In this document: piece by piece, positions 46,733 to 57,712 of the stretch
Position numbering within the stretch: the first letter of the stretch is position 1
Layout of the letters: every line of letters starts with the position of its first letter
NCBI GenBank assembly: GCA_020466095.1
Contig: CM035806.1
Span: 60,205,291 to 60,269,290 of the forward strand
DNA: 64,000 nt
Reading direction: 5' to 3'
DNA from: Chlorops oryzae
Lineage: Eukaryota; Arthropoda; Insecta; Diptera; Chloropidae
Notes under the pieces: model-generated
Told to the model about the DNA's origin: nothing
Databases searched by the model: none
Seen by the model: only the letters and a program-made list of their open reading frames with translations
Made by a program: the position numbers and the translations under genes

Positions 46733-47456
46733 AAACAAGTAAGGGTGTTAGAGTCAGGCAAGTCGGACAATAAAATACCCGACACAGACATACATATGGG
46801 TATTTCCAAACCAACGTGACAGTTACTTTATCAATTTTAAGTCCCGAATTGAAGAATGTGGAAAATGGTTATTTTATTTCTAACTATTATCGTGCAGCTC
46901 TTCCGGAATTTTATACTTATGAAAATTTTATTCCGATTAGAAAGGCAATTAGATAGGTTCGGGCGTGACAAAAAGTTTACTTTTTTCTGGAAATACCCAT
47001 ATGTATGTACATGTTTAAATAATTTTTAAACCACACCCAAATAAACAGGATCATTAAGAAACAATATTCTAGAGCTTTTAAAGGACGCAAGGGCTTCATA
47101 TCATGAATTCTAATCGGAGACTTAAATATACGCTCAAATTATAAATTTCATTGAAATATTTCAAAAATTCCGATTTTACAATTTTCGAAACAAACCCTAG
47201 TACTGGAGGTACCCCTAAAAATGGTCCGACCGGGTCCATTATAAAACTTGTCCTTACTCATGTCCCCGTGAGCACGCACACCAAGATAGCTCAACTCCTT
47301 CAGTAAGAAAACTGTATACAGACAAACAGATGAATATAGCTAAATCGAATCTCCTGGTGACGCTGATTATTTATGGTCTATCTTGAATAGTTTTGGGTTT
47401 TACACACAACCGCACACACGCAATATACCCTCGACACAGAGTGTCTCGGGTATAAA
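46732..47456 (+). mobile_element. mini-me/DINE-1-like element
   Basis: Starts AAAACAAGTAAGGGTGTTAG and ends CGACACAGAGTGTCTCGGGT. The interior shares TAGTACTGGAGGTACCCC and ATGTCCCCGTGAGCACGCA with the copy at 28928. The GTCY tract has shrunk to a few units near 47320. Confidence 0.7.
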
Positions 47457-47921
47457 CATTGTAAATAATTCATTCGCGAAGAAAAAAAGAAATAAATCTT
47501 CAGATTGAAAATATCAAATTACGGTGTAGAATGTGGGGGGTAAAGAAAAATGGTCGATCTATATTATTTAATCGCTTGCCATTGTGCTCCCAACATCAAG
47601 AAGTTACCTACACATTGCGGCAAAACGATTAAATGGAATCCATAAAACTTTTTTTCCCAATTTTACAGACCAAACAACACCGAAAAAAATTTATTGAATT
47701 AAATCGAATGAAGTCATAAGGACAACGTCACGAGCTAGAGTCACAGTCAGGGCGCGAGTCAGCACCAAATCTATACTTTTTCAAGTCATTTTAGAAATGA
47801 CTACTTTCCGAATGAATAGCAATAAAAATTTCTTTATCAAAAATCTTGAAAATGGGAAATTTTACACTCGGAAGATCGCCCGAATCATCAAATAAATTAA
47901 TGCATATAAAGTGGTCGAGTT
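47457..47921. other. Intergenic spacer
   Basis: Nothing recognised. Confidence 0.4.
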
Positions 47922-48066
47922 CAGTCGCGTAGTTAGGGGGTAGAATGGGGCAGCCGCCCCGGGAGCCAAATCATATTTTAATTTTTTGGGTCGAGGGCGT
48001 AGGCGGAATTCCCTTTATTATGCCCCAATTGTGTCCATGGGGCCGAAATATCTTGCTACGCTACTG
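47922..48066. mobile_element. 145-bp hAT-type MITE with 8-bp target duplication
   Basis: GTCGAGTT occurs at 47914-47921 and 48067-48074. The ends CAGTCGCGTAG and CTACGCTACTG are imperfect inverted repeats of about 11 bases. An 8-bp duplication with CAG-type ends fits hAT. The body has GCAGCCGCCCCGGG, also found near 32915. Confidence 0.8.
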
Positions 48067-48627
48067 GTCGAGTTGTCATTGGGCTTCGAAGGACTGAATT
48101 TCGGTTGACAGTGAATGAAAAAAACTTCGACTGGCATGCAATATGAATTCAATTTTTCATCCATTCAATTCAGGCGATTTTATTGTTGAAGTGAAAAAAG
48201 AACAGCAAAAGGAGTACGAATGCCAAAAGGAAGGAGAACATCGGAAGAAGAAAAATATTGAAAAGCAGAAAACGTAAAAAAAATGAACAGTAAATTATAA
48301 ATTCAGGAAATCTCAAGACGCAAATCACAGTCGACTATGGAGGAATACTAAATATTCACTGTATTGGGAATAAGCTTTACCTTGACCCGCCATTTTCGAA
48401 TTTTCGGCTTACGCGTTTCTTTTCAATGAAATTCGTTCGTTTCGGTTACTTTTTTTCTTGTTTTCTTTCATTTGTTTCACTTATTATAAATAAGCCATAC
48501 ACTCTTTGTCGGGGGCATATTGCATTTGTGCGTACGTGTGTCCCGTCCACGAATTCAAAATATAGAACATATACCGGATCTTTCATTTTCAACTAAAAAA
48601 GTAAATTTTAATTTAAACACACTTAGG
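48067..48627. other. Intergenic spacer
   Basis: Nothing recognised. Confidence 0.4.
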
Positions 48628-50573
48628 CCCGTCTTCTGAATGTCCGGTTAAATCGTAACCGGCAGTAATTTTTACAAAAAATCAAGTTTCGTTTTCTCAA
48701 AATACGATTAAGGCACAAACCTTAACCGACGCTCATCCGCCGATTAAATTTATTTATAAGAAACATCTGGCGGTTAGATCTAGCTATAGAATAGTTAGAT
48801 CTTGTTATAGAATATTTTGGAATTCGTATATCGTCGTTGCGACTGCAAAAGCGCGTAACATCAATCTGCAATACCGCGTATTTACAAAAGTCGCAAACAT
48901 GAAATATCGTGCCAAGACCATCTCAAGAACTAATACGCCGTTTTGCTATGACGTTGAAATATACGTTTTTTACTGTCTAATTCAAATGGCGTGAACTAAA
49001 TTAGGTTCCAATTAGAGATGGGCACGGGCCGGGCCGGGCCTGGGCCCGCCGGGCCTAGGTCAAAAAATACGGGCTTCGGGCCAAAAAATCAAAAAACGGG
49101 CTTTTTCCGTGCGGGCCCGGGCCTCAGGTTGAAATCCCGCAGGCCCGTAGGCCCGTAGGCCCGAAAAGAGGCCCGCTACATATTAAGCACTGAACAATGT
49201 TTTTATCGGAAAGGCACTTATTTCATCTGCGGCCTTTTACATATATCGATTATTGGCCGATTTTCGATTTGAGAATAGACAAGCACAAGTGAAGTTATAC
49301 GGTTGTGTAAAAGCCGACTTACATTTTCGATGATGAGTAACAGAATAAAAATATGTAGGGAGATTTTAAGAATGATAGATATACAGATCACGAAATTAGA
49401 ATGTTTTAGTTGTAAATGACGTTATTTGTTCAATTTTTTTCCTATGTTTGGGCTACGACATCTCTGTGTTCCTATGCCATTTTTAAGGCCGTTTTCTTTC
49501 ATTGCGTTATTTCGGCAAGTGAAAAGTTTTTGATTAGAACTCAGCTTTGAAAATGGCTCAGGAGAACAAAGATGTCGCAGCCCAAACATGGGAAAAATGG
49601 AACAATAACGTCATTTACAACAAAAATTTCTGATGTCGTAATCTGTATCAATATCTCTCATTCTTGGAGAGATTTCTAATTTCATGATTTTTTTTTAAGA
49701 GACTCTTTTTTTTAAGCTTAAATTTAATTTTGAGTTATTTTTTTTTCTATTTGAATGACTTTTGCTTTATTTTGTAGCTATAAAAGTATGTACTTATATA
49801 TAAAACACTAATTTCCTCAAAATATTTCAGAAAGATTATATCCTCACTATTTTTAATATTTCTAAAATAAATGTAAAAAAAAACTACTTTTATATATAAT
49901 ACACTCAGTTATGTAGTCGAAGAAAAAATAAAAATATGTTTATATGTAATACACTCTGTTATATAGTCGAAGAACTTCTTACTACTGCAACTACAAACTA
50001 ATTTTTTTTGATCATTTTTTTCGGGCCGGGCTGGGCCGGGCCGGGCCTCTTTGAAAATTTTCCGGTCCGGGCCGGGACAGGCCCGGAAAAATCTGCTTCG
50101 GGTCGGGCCGGGCCGGGCCTCAAAATTGAGGCCCGTGCCCATCTCTAGTTCCAATATACAATCACATGTCAATAGCACGATATATCAATTTGCGAATTTT
50201 GTAAATACGCGGTATCGCAGATTGCTGTTACGCGCTTTTGCAGTCGCAACGACGATATATCAAATTTAATTTCAAAACATCGCAAAACATATTTTGAAAA
50301 ATTTTTGCTGCGTATTCTCTTTGTATATCCCGAATGCATATTGAACGACAGTTGGTTTTCATAAAATTCAGTACAAAACGCTGTAAAATTCTGTCGTTTT
50401 GACATTTAGAAACAAATGTTTTGTGAACGCGTTGCCAACTTGTCACTTATTAACCAAAACAAATCATTTAGACATTGAGAAAACGAAATTGCTTAACCGA
50501 AACATTTAATCATTCGATTTGTTTAACTGCCGGTTCGTTAATCTAGACTTTAGCCGGACATTCAGAAAACGGG
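48628..50573. mobile_element. Inverted-repeat element with a hAT nested in it
   Basis: CCCGTCTTCTGAATGTCCGG at the left mirrors CCGGACATTCAGAAAACGGG at the right. Inner sequences are also mirrored: GTCGTTGCGACTGCAAAAGC and GCTTTTGCAGTCGCAACGAC, CGCGTATTTAC and GTAAATACGCG. The 1135-bp hAT at 49013 sits near the centre. Removing it leaves about 800 bp of foldback-like DNA. Long imperfect arms and no protein. Confidence 0.65.
49013..50147. mobile_element. Non-autonomous hAT-type element with GGGCC-rich ends
   Basis: The 8-bp duplication GTTCCAAT lies at 49005-49012 and 50148-50155. The ends TAGAGATGGGCACGGGCC and GGCCCGTGCCCATCTCTA are perfect inverted repeats. Next to them are dense GGGCC/GGCCC runs (49030-49185 and 50020-50130). 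Deeper inside, AATGACGTTATT and AATAACGTCATT, and TTTGGGCT and AGCCCAAA, form a second inverted pair (about 49420 and 49610). No transposase. Confidence 0.85.
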
Positions 50574-50990
50574 CATTTGGGCGGGTCTTTTAAAGTCTGA
50601 TAAAATCTTTGGTTTGGTTACCAATGTTTATGAATCAAAGGTTAAGAAATTTTTCTTTTCAACGTTTTTCGGGTTTGGTTAACAAACCGTAAGTTAATCA
50701 AGAATTCCTATATTTTTCCAATCTATCTGTCAAATTAAACTATGAAATTAAATATACATATCTCATAATTTTTAATTCAAGAAATTGTTCAAAAACAAAA
50801 CAATTTTTTGATAAATATATTGGAGTTTTTAAGTTACAAACAAATTGTAACTGATCGAAGGAGTCGCGATATACATACATACATATATGTATAGACATGT
50901 AGTCCTCGATCAAGGTGACGAGAGGAATTAAAATTTGACCATGACCACCATTCGCGAAATTCGCAAAAATTATATTTTTACTATTTTGAG
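50574..50990. other. Spacer before the non-LTR element
   Basis: No gene recognised. The 5' end of the retrotransposon probably lies near its right edge, but is not resolved. Confidence 0.4.
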
Positions 50991-51012
50991 TTGAGTATTT
51001 GATGATATAGAG

Positions 51013-51453
51013 GTGATGAGATGTTTCAAATGTTGCGGATATAACCACAAAGCAGAAAATTGCAAAAATGAGAATGCCTGTATGGAATGTCATGGAAATC
51101 ACGGAAGTCGAGAATGCAATAACGAAATTATAAAAAAATGTCTAAATTGTAAACGTGCGAATGAGAAATTTAATCTAGGATTGGATGATAATCATGAAAC
51201 GAACAATAGGGAGTGCCATGTATATTTGAAAAAAAAATAGAGGAAAAGAAAAGGAAAATCGGATATTAGCAATCAAAGGCGTTAAACGGGTTTTATACCA
51301 ATATACAAGGGCTCTTGAATAATTACACGGAATTAGAAAAATATAATTTTGATTTTATTGCATTATCAGAGACGCACGTAACGAATGAAGTAAAATATAA
51401 TCAAGTAAATTGCACATCGAACTCAACGACAACAGGAGGAGGAATTATATATA
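51013..51453 (+). pseudogene. Non-LTR retrotransposon: ORF1 end (CCHC knuckles) and start of endonuclease
   Basis: 51013-51240 encodes CFKCCGYNHKAENC (C-x2-C-x4-H-x4-C), CMECHGNHGSREC and CLNCKRANEK, the zinc-knuckle end of a gag-like ORF1. A second frame then starts YTNIQGLLNNYTELEKY (about 51294) and continues FDFIALSETHV and TGGGIIYI, the N-terminal part of an APE-type endonuclease. It stops at 51453, where a DNA transposon is inserted. The next piece is at 57713. The 5' end of ORF1 is missing or beyond recognition. Confidence 0.8.
51450..51453. repeat. 4-bp target duplication TATA of the 6.3-kb transposon (left copy)
   Basis: TATA here and at 57713-57716 flank the insertion. Removing the insert plus one TATA restores the endonuclease reading IIYIKKSW without a frame change. 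ATAT shifted by one base is equally possible. Confidence 0.8.
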
Positions 51454-52413
51454 TGGGTCATTCTTTTACAAATCGAACACTTAAAAAACATGATATTTTT
51501 AAATCGCCTGCAATTTTTTTTACAGCTTCTATGCATCAAATAACTCCATACGTATTTCAGGATTTTTTCCAAAAATTTTTGTTTTCAAAAATATCCACAC
51601 ATGAATGTTCGATGATCTCGTTGATTTTCGAAAATCCTCTCTCACTTGAAGTGCATTATCTCGACTTGTATTAATCGGATCAATGTCGGGTTTTTTTTAT
51701 TTTGTACTTTGTTACAATAGCTTTTAAACTATAATTAAAAAAAATTTTTTTTCTTAAACAAATTATATTAATAACAATTATATTTTTTAAACCGTTAAAA
51801 CATGCCTTAGCCCCAGGTAAAATCCAATGCAAATTTTAAAAGAAGAATTTAACGTGACCACTAGGGCTGCTCTTAACTCTATGGAGAAATTTTGTAGCGA
51901 GTTTCTGATCGGTCTCAGGGTCCAGAAGTGTTCCATTAGACATGGAGGAGAAACGTGAGAAATTTGGAGGCAATCGGATAACGGGAACCCGTGGCAGTTT
52001 TCAATTGAAGTTTGGGAAATTGGCAAAAATAGAGAGGAAACGGCCCTTAACTCCCCACAAGGCGCCCCTACGGATATATAACGTATGGCCAACCCCCATT
52101 ATTTTTTTACTCCGAACATTTTTTTTTGAACAAACCTACCCCCTATCTCCCCTCCTTAAGGGGGCTCCCATACAAACATAATTTTTTAAAAACTTTTCCC
52201 CCCATCTTCTTAACTAGCCCCAGAGTGCTCCTAGAGGAGTCAAATGTATGACCGACCCCCATTAACTTTGTCCCCCTAACATTTTCTCCCAACATACTTA
52301 ACCTCTATCTCCCCCCCTTAAGGGAGCTCCCATATAAAACTACCTTAATTTGAGCAAAAATTCATACAAAATGGCCGTCACTACAGTCAAACCCCTCCTA
52401 GGGGGCTGATATA

Positions 52414-53701
52414 TTAGGTGTAGTAAAAAGAAATCCATTATTTTTGCATTAAATTGAGGGCTTTATTTAAGATAGTTAGAATGACCCGATTTAGGTCAAA
52501 TATGCGCCGTTTTGTTCGATAACTTATTGCCATTTTAAAGGTAATTTAATTATGCCTCTCTCATAGAAGCCCTCGTTCCCATTAGCAAAAAATTGAGACA
52601 GTCGAATTTCAGAAGCCTCTCTTGAAGCGAATGTTTCACCAGCAAAATTGTTCGCCATGGACAGGAACAGATGGTAATCACTTGGTGCCAGGTCCGGACT
52701 ATAAGGTGGATGCAGAAGAACATCCCAACCAAACTCCCGGAGCTTCTGGCGAGTCACTATCGATGTGTGTGGCCTGGCGTTGTCCTGATGGAACACAATT
52801 CCTCTCCTATTGGCCAAAGCTGGCCGCTTATGGGCGATTGCTTCCTTCAGACGGTCCAATTGTTGACAGTAGAGTTCCGAGTTAAGAGTTTTGCCGTATG
52901 GGAGCAGCTCATAGTAGATAATTCCCTGCCAATCCCACCAAACACACAGCAAAACCTTCCTGGCCGTCAATCCTGGCTTGGCCACCGTTTCCGCCGGTTC
53001 ACCGTGTTTCGACCACGACCGTTTTCGCTTGACGTTGTCGTAAGTGACCCACTTTTCATCACCAGTCACCAACCGCTTAAAAAATGGGTCGATTTTGTTG
53101 CGGTTCAGCAGCGATTCGCAGATGGAAATTCGGTCTATGAGGTTTTTTTGCGTTAACTCGTGTGGCACCCATACATCGAGCTTCTTTGTGTATCCAGCCT
53201 TATTGAAATGGTTCCAAACGGTTTTTTGTGCAATCTTTAGCTCTTTTGCAATCGAAACAGTGCTAACATGACGGTCGGACTCGATAATTTCCATGATTTT
53301 ATCGACATTTTCGACAATTGGCCTTCCAGTGCGTGGTGCATCCTTGACATCGAAGTTACCGGAACGGAATCGACGAAACCAAAATTGCGCATGATTGGCT
53401 GTTACAGTATCAGGTCCATAAACGCTATTCACATTTTAAGCCGCCTGGCTTGCGTTTTCTCCCTTATCGAAGAAAAACTGTAAAATGTAGCGAATTTTCT
53501 CTTTGCTGATGTCCATCTTTGACAAGCTCTCAAACATAACTGAATCAATCAATCAAAAAAGTGTCAAAAAAACTTTTTTAGTAGGAACTGTCATCTTTCT
53601 AATGCCCCCTACCGGAACACGATCGGACTTATACAACGCGAGATGCAGATAAATAACGCCATCTATTGGAAAAATAATGGATTTCTTTTTACTACACCTA
53701 A
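52414..53701 (-). mobile_element. Mariner (second family), full-length but disabled
   Basis: TTAGGTGTAGTAAAAAGAAA at 52414 and its mirror ending at 53701, each next to TA. The right arm of the host element carries the uninterrupted site GGCTGATATATATGACCG, showing exactly where the 1288 bp entered. It is a sibling of the copy at 40355. Confidence 0.93.
52524..53516 (-). pseudogene. Mariner DD34D transposase with one premature stop
   Basis: From ATG at 53514-53516 (MDISKEKIRYIL) the frame runs to 52524 as 330 codons, with a single TAA at 53436-53438 where the sibling copy has GAA. Otherwise complete: RTGRPIV, WVPHELT, TGDEKWV, HQDNARPH and YSPDLAPSDYHLF are all present with mariner spacing. 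One base change separates it from an open frame, so it was disabled recently. Confidence 0.9.
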
Positions 53702-55339
53702 TATATGACCGACCCCCATTATTTTTTTACCCCAAACATTTTCTTCAAACATACCTACCCTCTATCTCCCCTCGTTAGGGGGGTCCCCATACAAAATTAG
53801 GCTTAAATTAAAGAAAAATGCCTCACGAACTTCAATCTATAATATAGATGCCGTAGGAACAAGAACGAGCATGTTCAGCATGCATATTCGAAAAATTTAC
53901 AAAATTACCTTTTAAACGAGCCTAATATGAAGAATATTGGATTAGTTTTTGGTGTGTTTTAATAATATGATATATTTTATTACCTTTTTTTTTAAACTGA
54001 ATTTTGGGTTCCATCCCCTAACTGGCCAAATAATGACCCTAGTAGAAAAAAAATATATTTTCGAGTCAAATGCCGCAAACCTCAATCTATGACGAGTTTT
54101 TTGAGACTATAACCATTAAAATCGGTTAGTAGTTTCTATTCATAAAATTAATTCAAAACAAATATTTTTTGAAACGCATTATTCACTGTTTTCACGTTCG
54201 TTTCTTAGGTCTTCGCATGTCTCTCTCGGTCTGTACGCATGGCTCTCTCGGTCTGTACGCATGCAAAGACTCAAGAAACGAACGTAAAAACAGTGAATAA
54301 TGCGTTTCAAAAAATATTTGTTTTGAATTAATTTTATGAATAGAAACTACTAACCGATTTTAATGGTTATAGTCTCAAAAAACTCGTCATAGATTGAGGT
54401 TTGCGGCATTTGACTCGAAAATATATTTTTTTTCTACTAGGGTCATTATTTGGCCAGTTAGGGGATGGAACCCAAAATTCAGTTTTAAAAAAAAGGTAAT
54501 AAAATATATCATATTATTAAAACACACCAAAAACTAATCCAATATTCTTCATATTAGGCTCGTTTAAAAGGTAATTTTGTAAATTTTTCGAATATGCATG
54601 CTGAACATGCTCGTTCTTGTTCCTACGGCATCTATATTATAGATTGAAGTTCGTGAGGCATTTTTCTTTAATTTAAGCCTAATTTTGTATGGGGACCCCC
54701 CCTAACGAGGGGAGATAAAGGGTAGGTATGTTTGAAGAAAATGTTTGGGGTAAAAAAATAATGGGGGTCGGTCATATATATCAGCCCCCTAGGAGGGGTT
54801 TGACTGTAGTGACGGCCATTTTGTATGAATTTTTGCTCAAATTAAGGTAGTTTTATATGGGAGCCCCCTTAAGGGAGGGAGATAGAGATTAAGTATGTTC
54901 GGAGAAAATGTTAGGGGGACAAAGTTAATGGGGGTCGGTCATACATTTGACTCCTCTAGGAGCACTCTGGGGCTAGTTAAGAAGATGGGGGGAAAAGTTT
55001 TTAAAAAATTATTTTTGTATGGGAGCCCCCTTAAGGAGGGGAGATAGGGGGTAGGTTTGTTCAAAAAAAATGTTCGGAGTAAAAAAATAATGGGGGTTGG
55101 CCATACGTTATATATCCGTAGGGGCGCCTTGTGGGGAGTTAAGGGCCGTTTCCTCTCTATTTTTGCCAATTTCCCAAACTTCAATTGAAAACTGCCACGG
55201 GTTCCCGTTATCCGATTGCTTCCAAATTTCTCACGTTTCTCCTCCATGTCCAATGGAACACTTCTGGACCCTGAGACCGATTGAAATTCCATTTCGGGAA
55301 TTAAGAGCAGCCCTAGTGACCACAGAACGTTCCAAAAAA

Positions 55340-56872
55340 ATGAAAATTTTAACTCTTTTCAAGGACTGGCCTTTCCGCAAAATCAAAAGTCATTTTCCCC
55401 TTGCTACTACCCATATGATAACGACTGCAAAAAAAATAGCTGAAGAAAAGGGAATTTTGTCGGATGCAACTCCAAAGAGCCACCCTTCTTTAGAAAGAGA
55501 AGTAGTACAATTGATAGTTGATTTTTACGAACTGGATGAGAATAGTCGTGTAATGCCCGGTAAAAAGGATTTTGTTTCTGTCAAGATTGATGACAAACGG
55601 GTTCAAATGCAGAAAAGGTTACTGCTGATAAATTTGAGGGAACTTTATCAGTTGTTCAAGGAAACTTACCCTGAAGCTAAGTGTAGCTTTTCAAAATTTG
55701 CGTCCTTAAGACCACAATATTGCGTACTCGCGGGTGCAAGGGGCACACATTCAGTATGTGTTTGTACGATTCACGAAAATGTGAAATTAATGATTGAAGG
55801 ATGTAATATGAAGAACCTTACGGCCGACAATCTCAATCCATTGAAAAATTATCACGACTGCTTGAAAAATATTATTTGCATTGAACCCACTAATAGTTGT
55901 TATTTCGGAGAGTGCTCCAAGTGTCCAGGTGCCGAGCATCTGATGGATATACTACAACAAACCTTTGAAAATAATTGCATTGACGAACTTAAATACAAAC
56001 AGTGGACTAACGTTGACCGAACAACATTGCAAATTATATCATCTCCAGTTGATGAATATTTGCAACAATTGAAGACTGGTTTAAAAAAATTTCTACTGCA
56101 CTCATTCTTAGTTCGAAAACAAACTGAATTCATGAAGCATAAAAAGGAAGAACTAACAGAGAACGAGTGTATTGTAGTATGTGATTTTTCCGAAAATTAC
56201 GCTTTTGTAATTCAAAACGCCGCGCAAGGCTTTCATTGGAATAATGATCAGGCTACAATGCACCCATTTGCAATATATTACAGACACAATGATGGAAATA
56301 TTCAAGTGAAAAGTCTCGTCATGATATCGGAATGTTTGCACCACGACACTGTCGCATTCCGTGTGTTCCAAAGATATTTGGTTAATTTCATAAAAAAAGA
56401 ATTGACAAAAGTTGAAAAAATCATATATTTTTCTGATGGGGCGGCAGCGCAATATAAAAACAAAAAAAATTTTGTCAATCTCACTCATCACAAAAAGGAT
56501 TTCGGTATAGCAGCAGAGTGGCACTTTTTTCCAACATCTCATGGAAAAGGCGCATGCGATGGATTGGGTGGTACGTTAAAGAGGTTGGCTGCAAGGGCCA
56601 GCCTACAAAGAACATCCAATCCGATTCAAACACCGAAACAACTATTTGAATGGGCAACTGAGTCTCTCCCTAACATCTCATCGAGATATGCGACGAATAA
56701 AGAATATCTTGAGGAAGAACAGAAATTAGACGCGAGATTCAAAAAGGCTTTAACTGTGAAAGGGACGTTAAATTTTCATTGCATCATACCTGTTACAAAA
56801 AAAACAGTACGAGCTAAGAAGTTTTCATTCCAAGAAGATAATGATTCAATCGTAGCAAAGGTCTTACAATAA
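55340..56872 (+). CDS. Transposase-like protein of the palindromic element (about 510 residues)
   Basis: The frame is open from 55097, but the first 81 codons lie in the inverted arm and look non-coding, so the ATG at 55340 (MKILTLFKDWPFRKIK) is preferred. Recognisable blocks: FPLATTHMITTAKK; a cysteine-rich stretch (CVCTIHENV, CSKCPGAEH); VVCDFSENYAFV, with Asp at 56183; HWNNDQATMHPF; YFSDGAAAQYKNKK, with Asp at 56435; and SHGKGACDGLGGTLKR, with Asp at 56558. These blocks recur in many uncharacterised insect and cnidarian proteins that are probably transposases; the acidic residues could be the catalytic triad. No stop interrupts it. A poly(A) signal AATAAA is at 56938-56943. Relatives may have extra N-terminal exons, so it could be incomplete. 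Confidence 0.7.
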   Translation: MKILTLFKDWPFRKIKSHFPLATTHMITTAKKIAEEKGILSDATPKSHPSLEREVVQLIVDFYELDENSRVMPGKKDFVSVKIDDKRVQMQKRLLLINLRELYQLFKETYPEAKCSFSKFASLRPQYCVLAGARGTHSVCVCTIHENVKLMIEGCNMKNLTADNLNPLKNYHDCLKNIICIEPTNSCYFGECSKCPGAEHLMDILQQTFENNCIDELKYKQWTNVDRTTLQIISSPVDEYLQQLKTGLKKFLLHSFLVRKQTEFMKHKKEELTENECIVVCDFSENYAFVIQNAAQGFHWNNDQATMHPFAIYYRHNDGNIQVKSLVMISECLHHDTVAFRVFQRYLVNFIKKELTKVEKIIYFSDGAAAQYKNKKNFVNLTHHKKDFGIAAEWHFFPTSHGKGACDGLGGTLKRLAARASLQRTSNPIQTPKQLFEWATESLPNISSRYATNKEYLEEEQKLDARFKKALTVKGTLNFHCIIPVTKKTVRAKKFSFQEDNDSIVAKVLQ

Positions 56873-57712
56873 AATGTTTACGTCGAATACATCAACAAAA
56901 TGTATATTTTTATATTTTATGTGCTCTATTATAATTTAATAAATTTACGCCAAATTTGTTGAGAGAGAATATAAAAATAAATACAACAAAAACATAGGAG
57001 TTTTGATTTAAATTGCATTAAAACGAGTTATAAATTAAAAACTTTGTCAACAAATTGGGGGTTAAAATTCTTATGAAATTGTTCTGAACTCTTTTTTTAA
57101 CTTCACTTAAAAACAGTTTGAACGAATAAATGACAAACGTACGCTCTACGCTCACTAACTTCATACAGCAGCGTGCTCGATTGCAATTGTTTAACACGTT
57201 GCGACATTGACTTAACTCGACTTGCGCTCGTAAATATTTAATATCTGCCAATCTAAGAAAGACTCCATCTTGGGAAAAATATATTTGCCGCTTAAAAGAA
57301 TGGAGAATAAGCTGATATTTTTTTGAATGGATTTTACCTGGGGCTAAGGTATGTTTTAACGGTTTAAAAAATATAATTGTTATTAATATAATTTGTTTAA
57401 GAAAAAAAATTTTTTTTAATTATATTTTAAAAGCTATTGTAACAAAGTACAAAATAAAAAAAAACCCGACATTGATCCGATTAACACAAGTCGAGATAAT
57501 GCACTTCAAGTGAGAGAGGATTTTCGAAAATCAACGAAATCATCGAACATTCGTGCGTGGATATTTTCGAAAAAAATTTTTTTAGAGCGAAATCTTGAAT
57601 GACATGTTAATTAAATCTGTTCAATTGTATAGTATGCAATTTTTCATCCAATTTGAAGACATCGGTATTTTTTTTTTTATTAAATCCGTACGGTTTGTAA
57701 AAGAATGACCCA

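Larger units (their letters stand above)
51454..57712 (+). mobile_element. 6.26-kb asymmetric palindromic DNA transposon
   Basis: Ends TGGGTCATTCTTTTACAAA and its complement, with TATA on both sides. The mirror centre is a ~40-bp loop at about 54220-54260, made of two copies of CTCTCTCGGTCTGTACGCATG. From the centre outwards the two arms match, except that the right arm has about 2 kb (55330-57320) with the transposase-like gene that the left arm lacks, and the left arm has a mariner (52414-53701) that the right arm lacks. A 4-bp duplication is typical of Sola, Chapaev or Ginger-like groups; the family is not settled. Confidence 0.8.

Noticed and set aside
55097..55339. First 81 codons of the transposase-like frame
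   Set aside because: They lie in the inverted arm and read as non-coding there; the ATG at 55340 is the better start.
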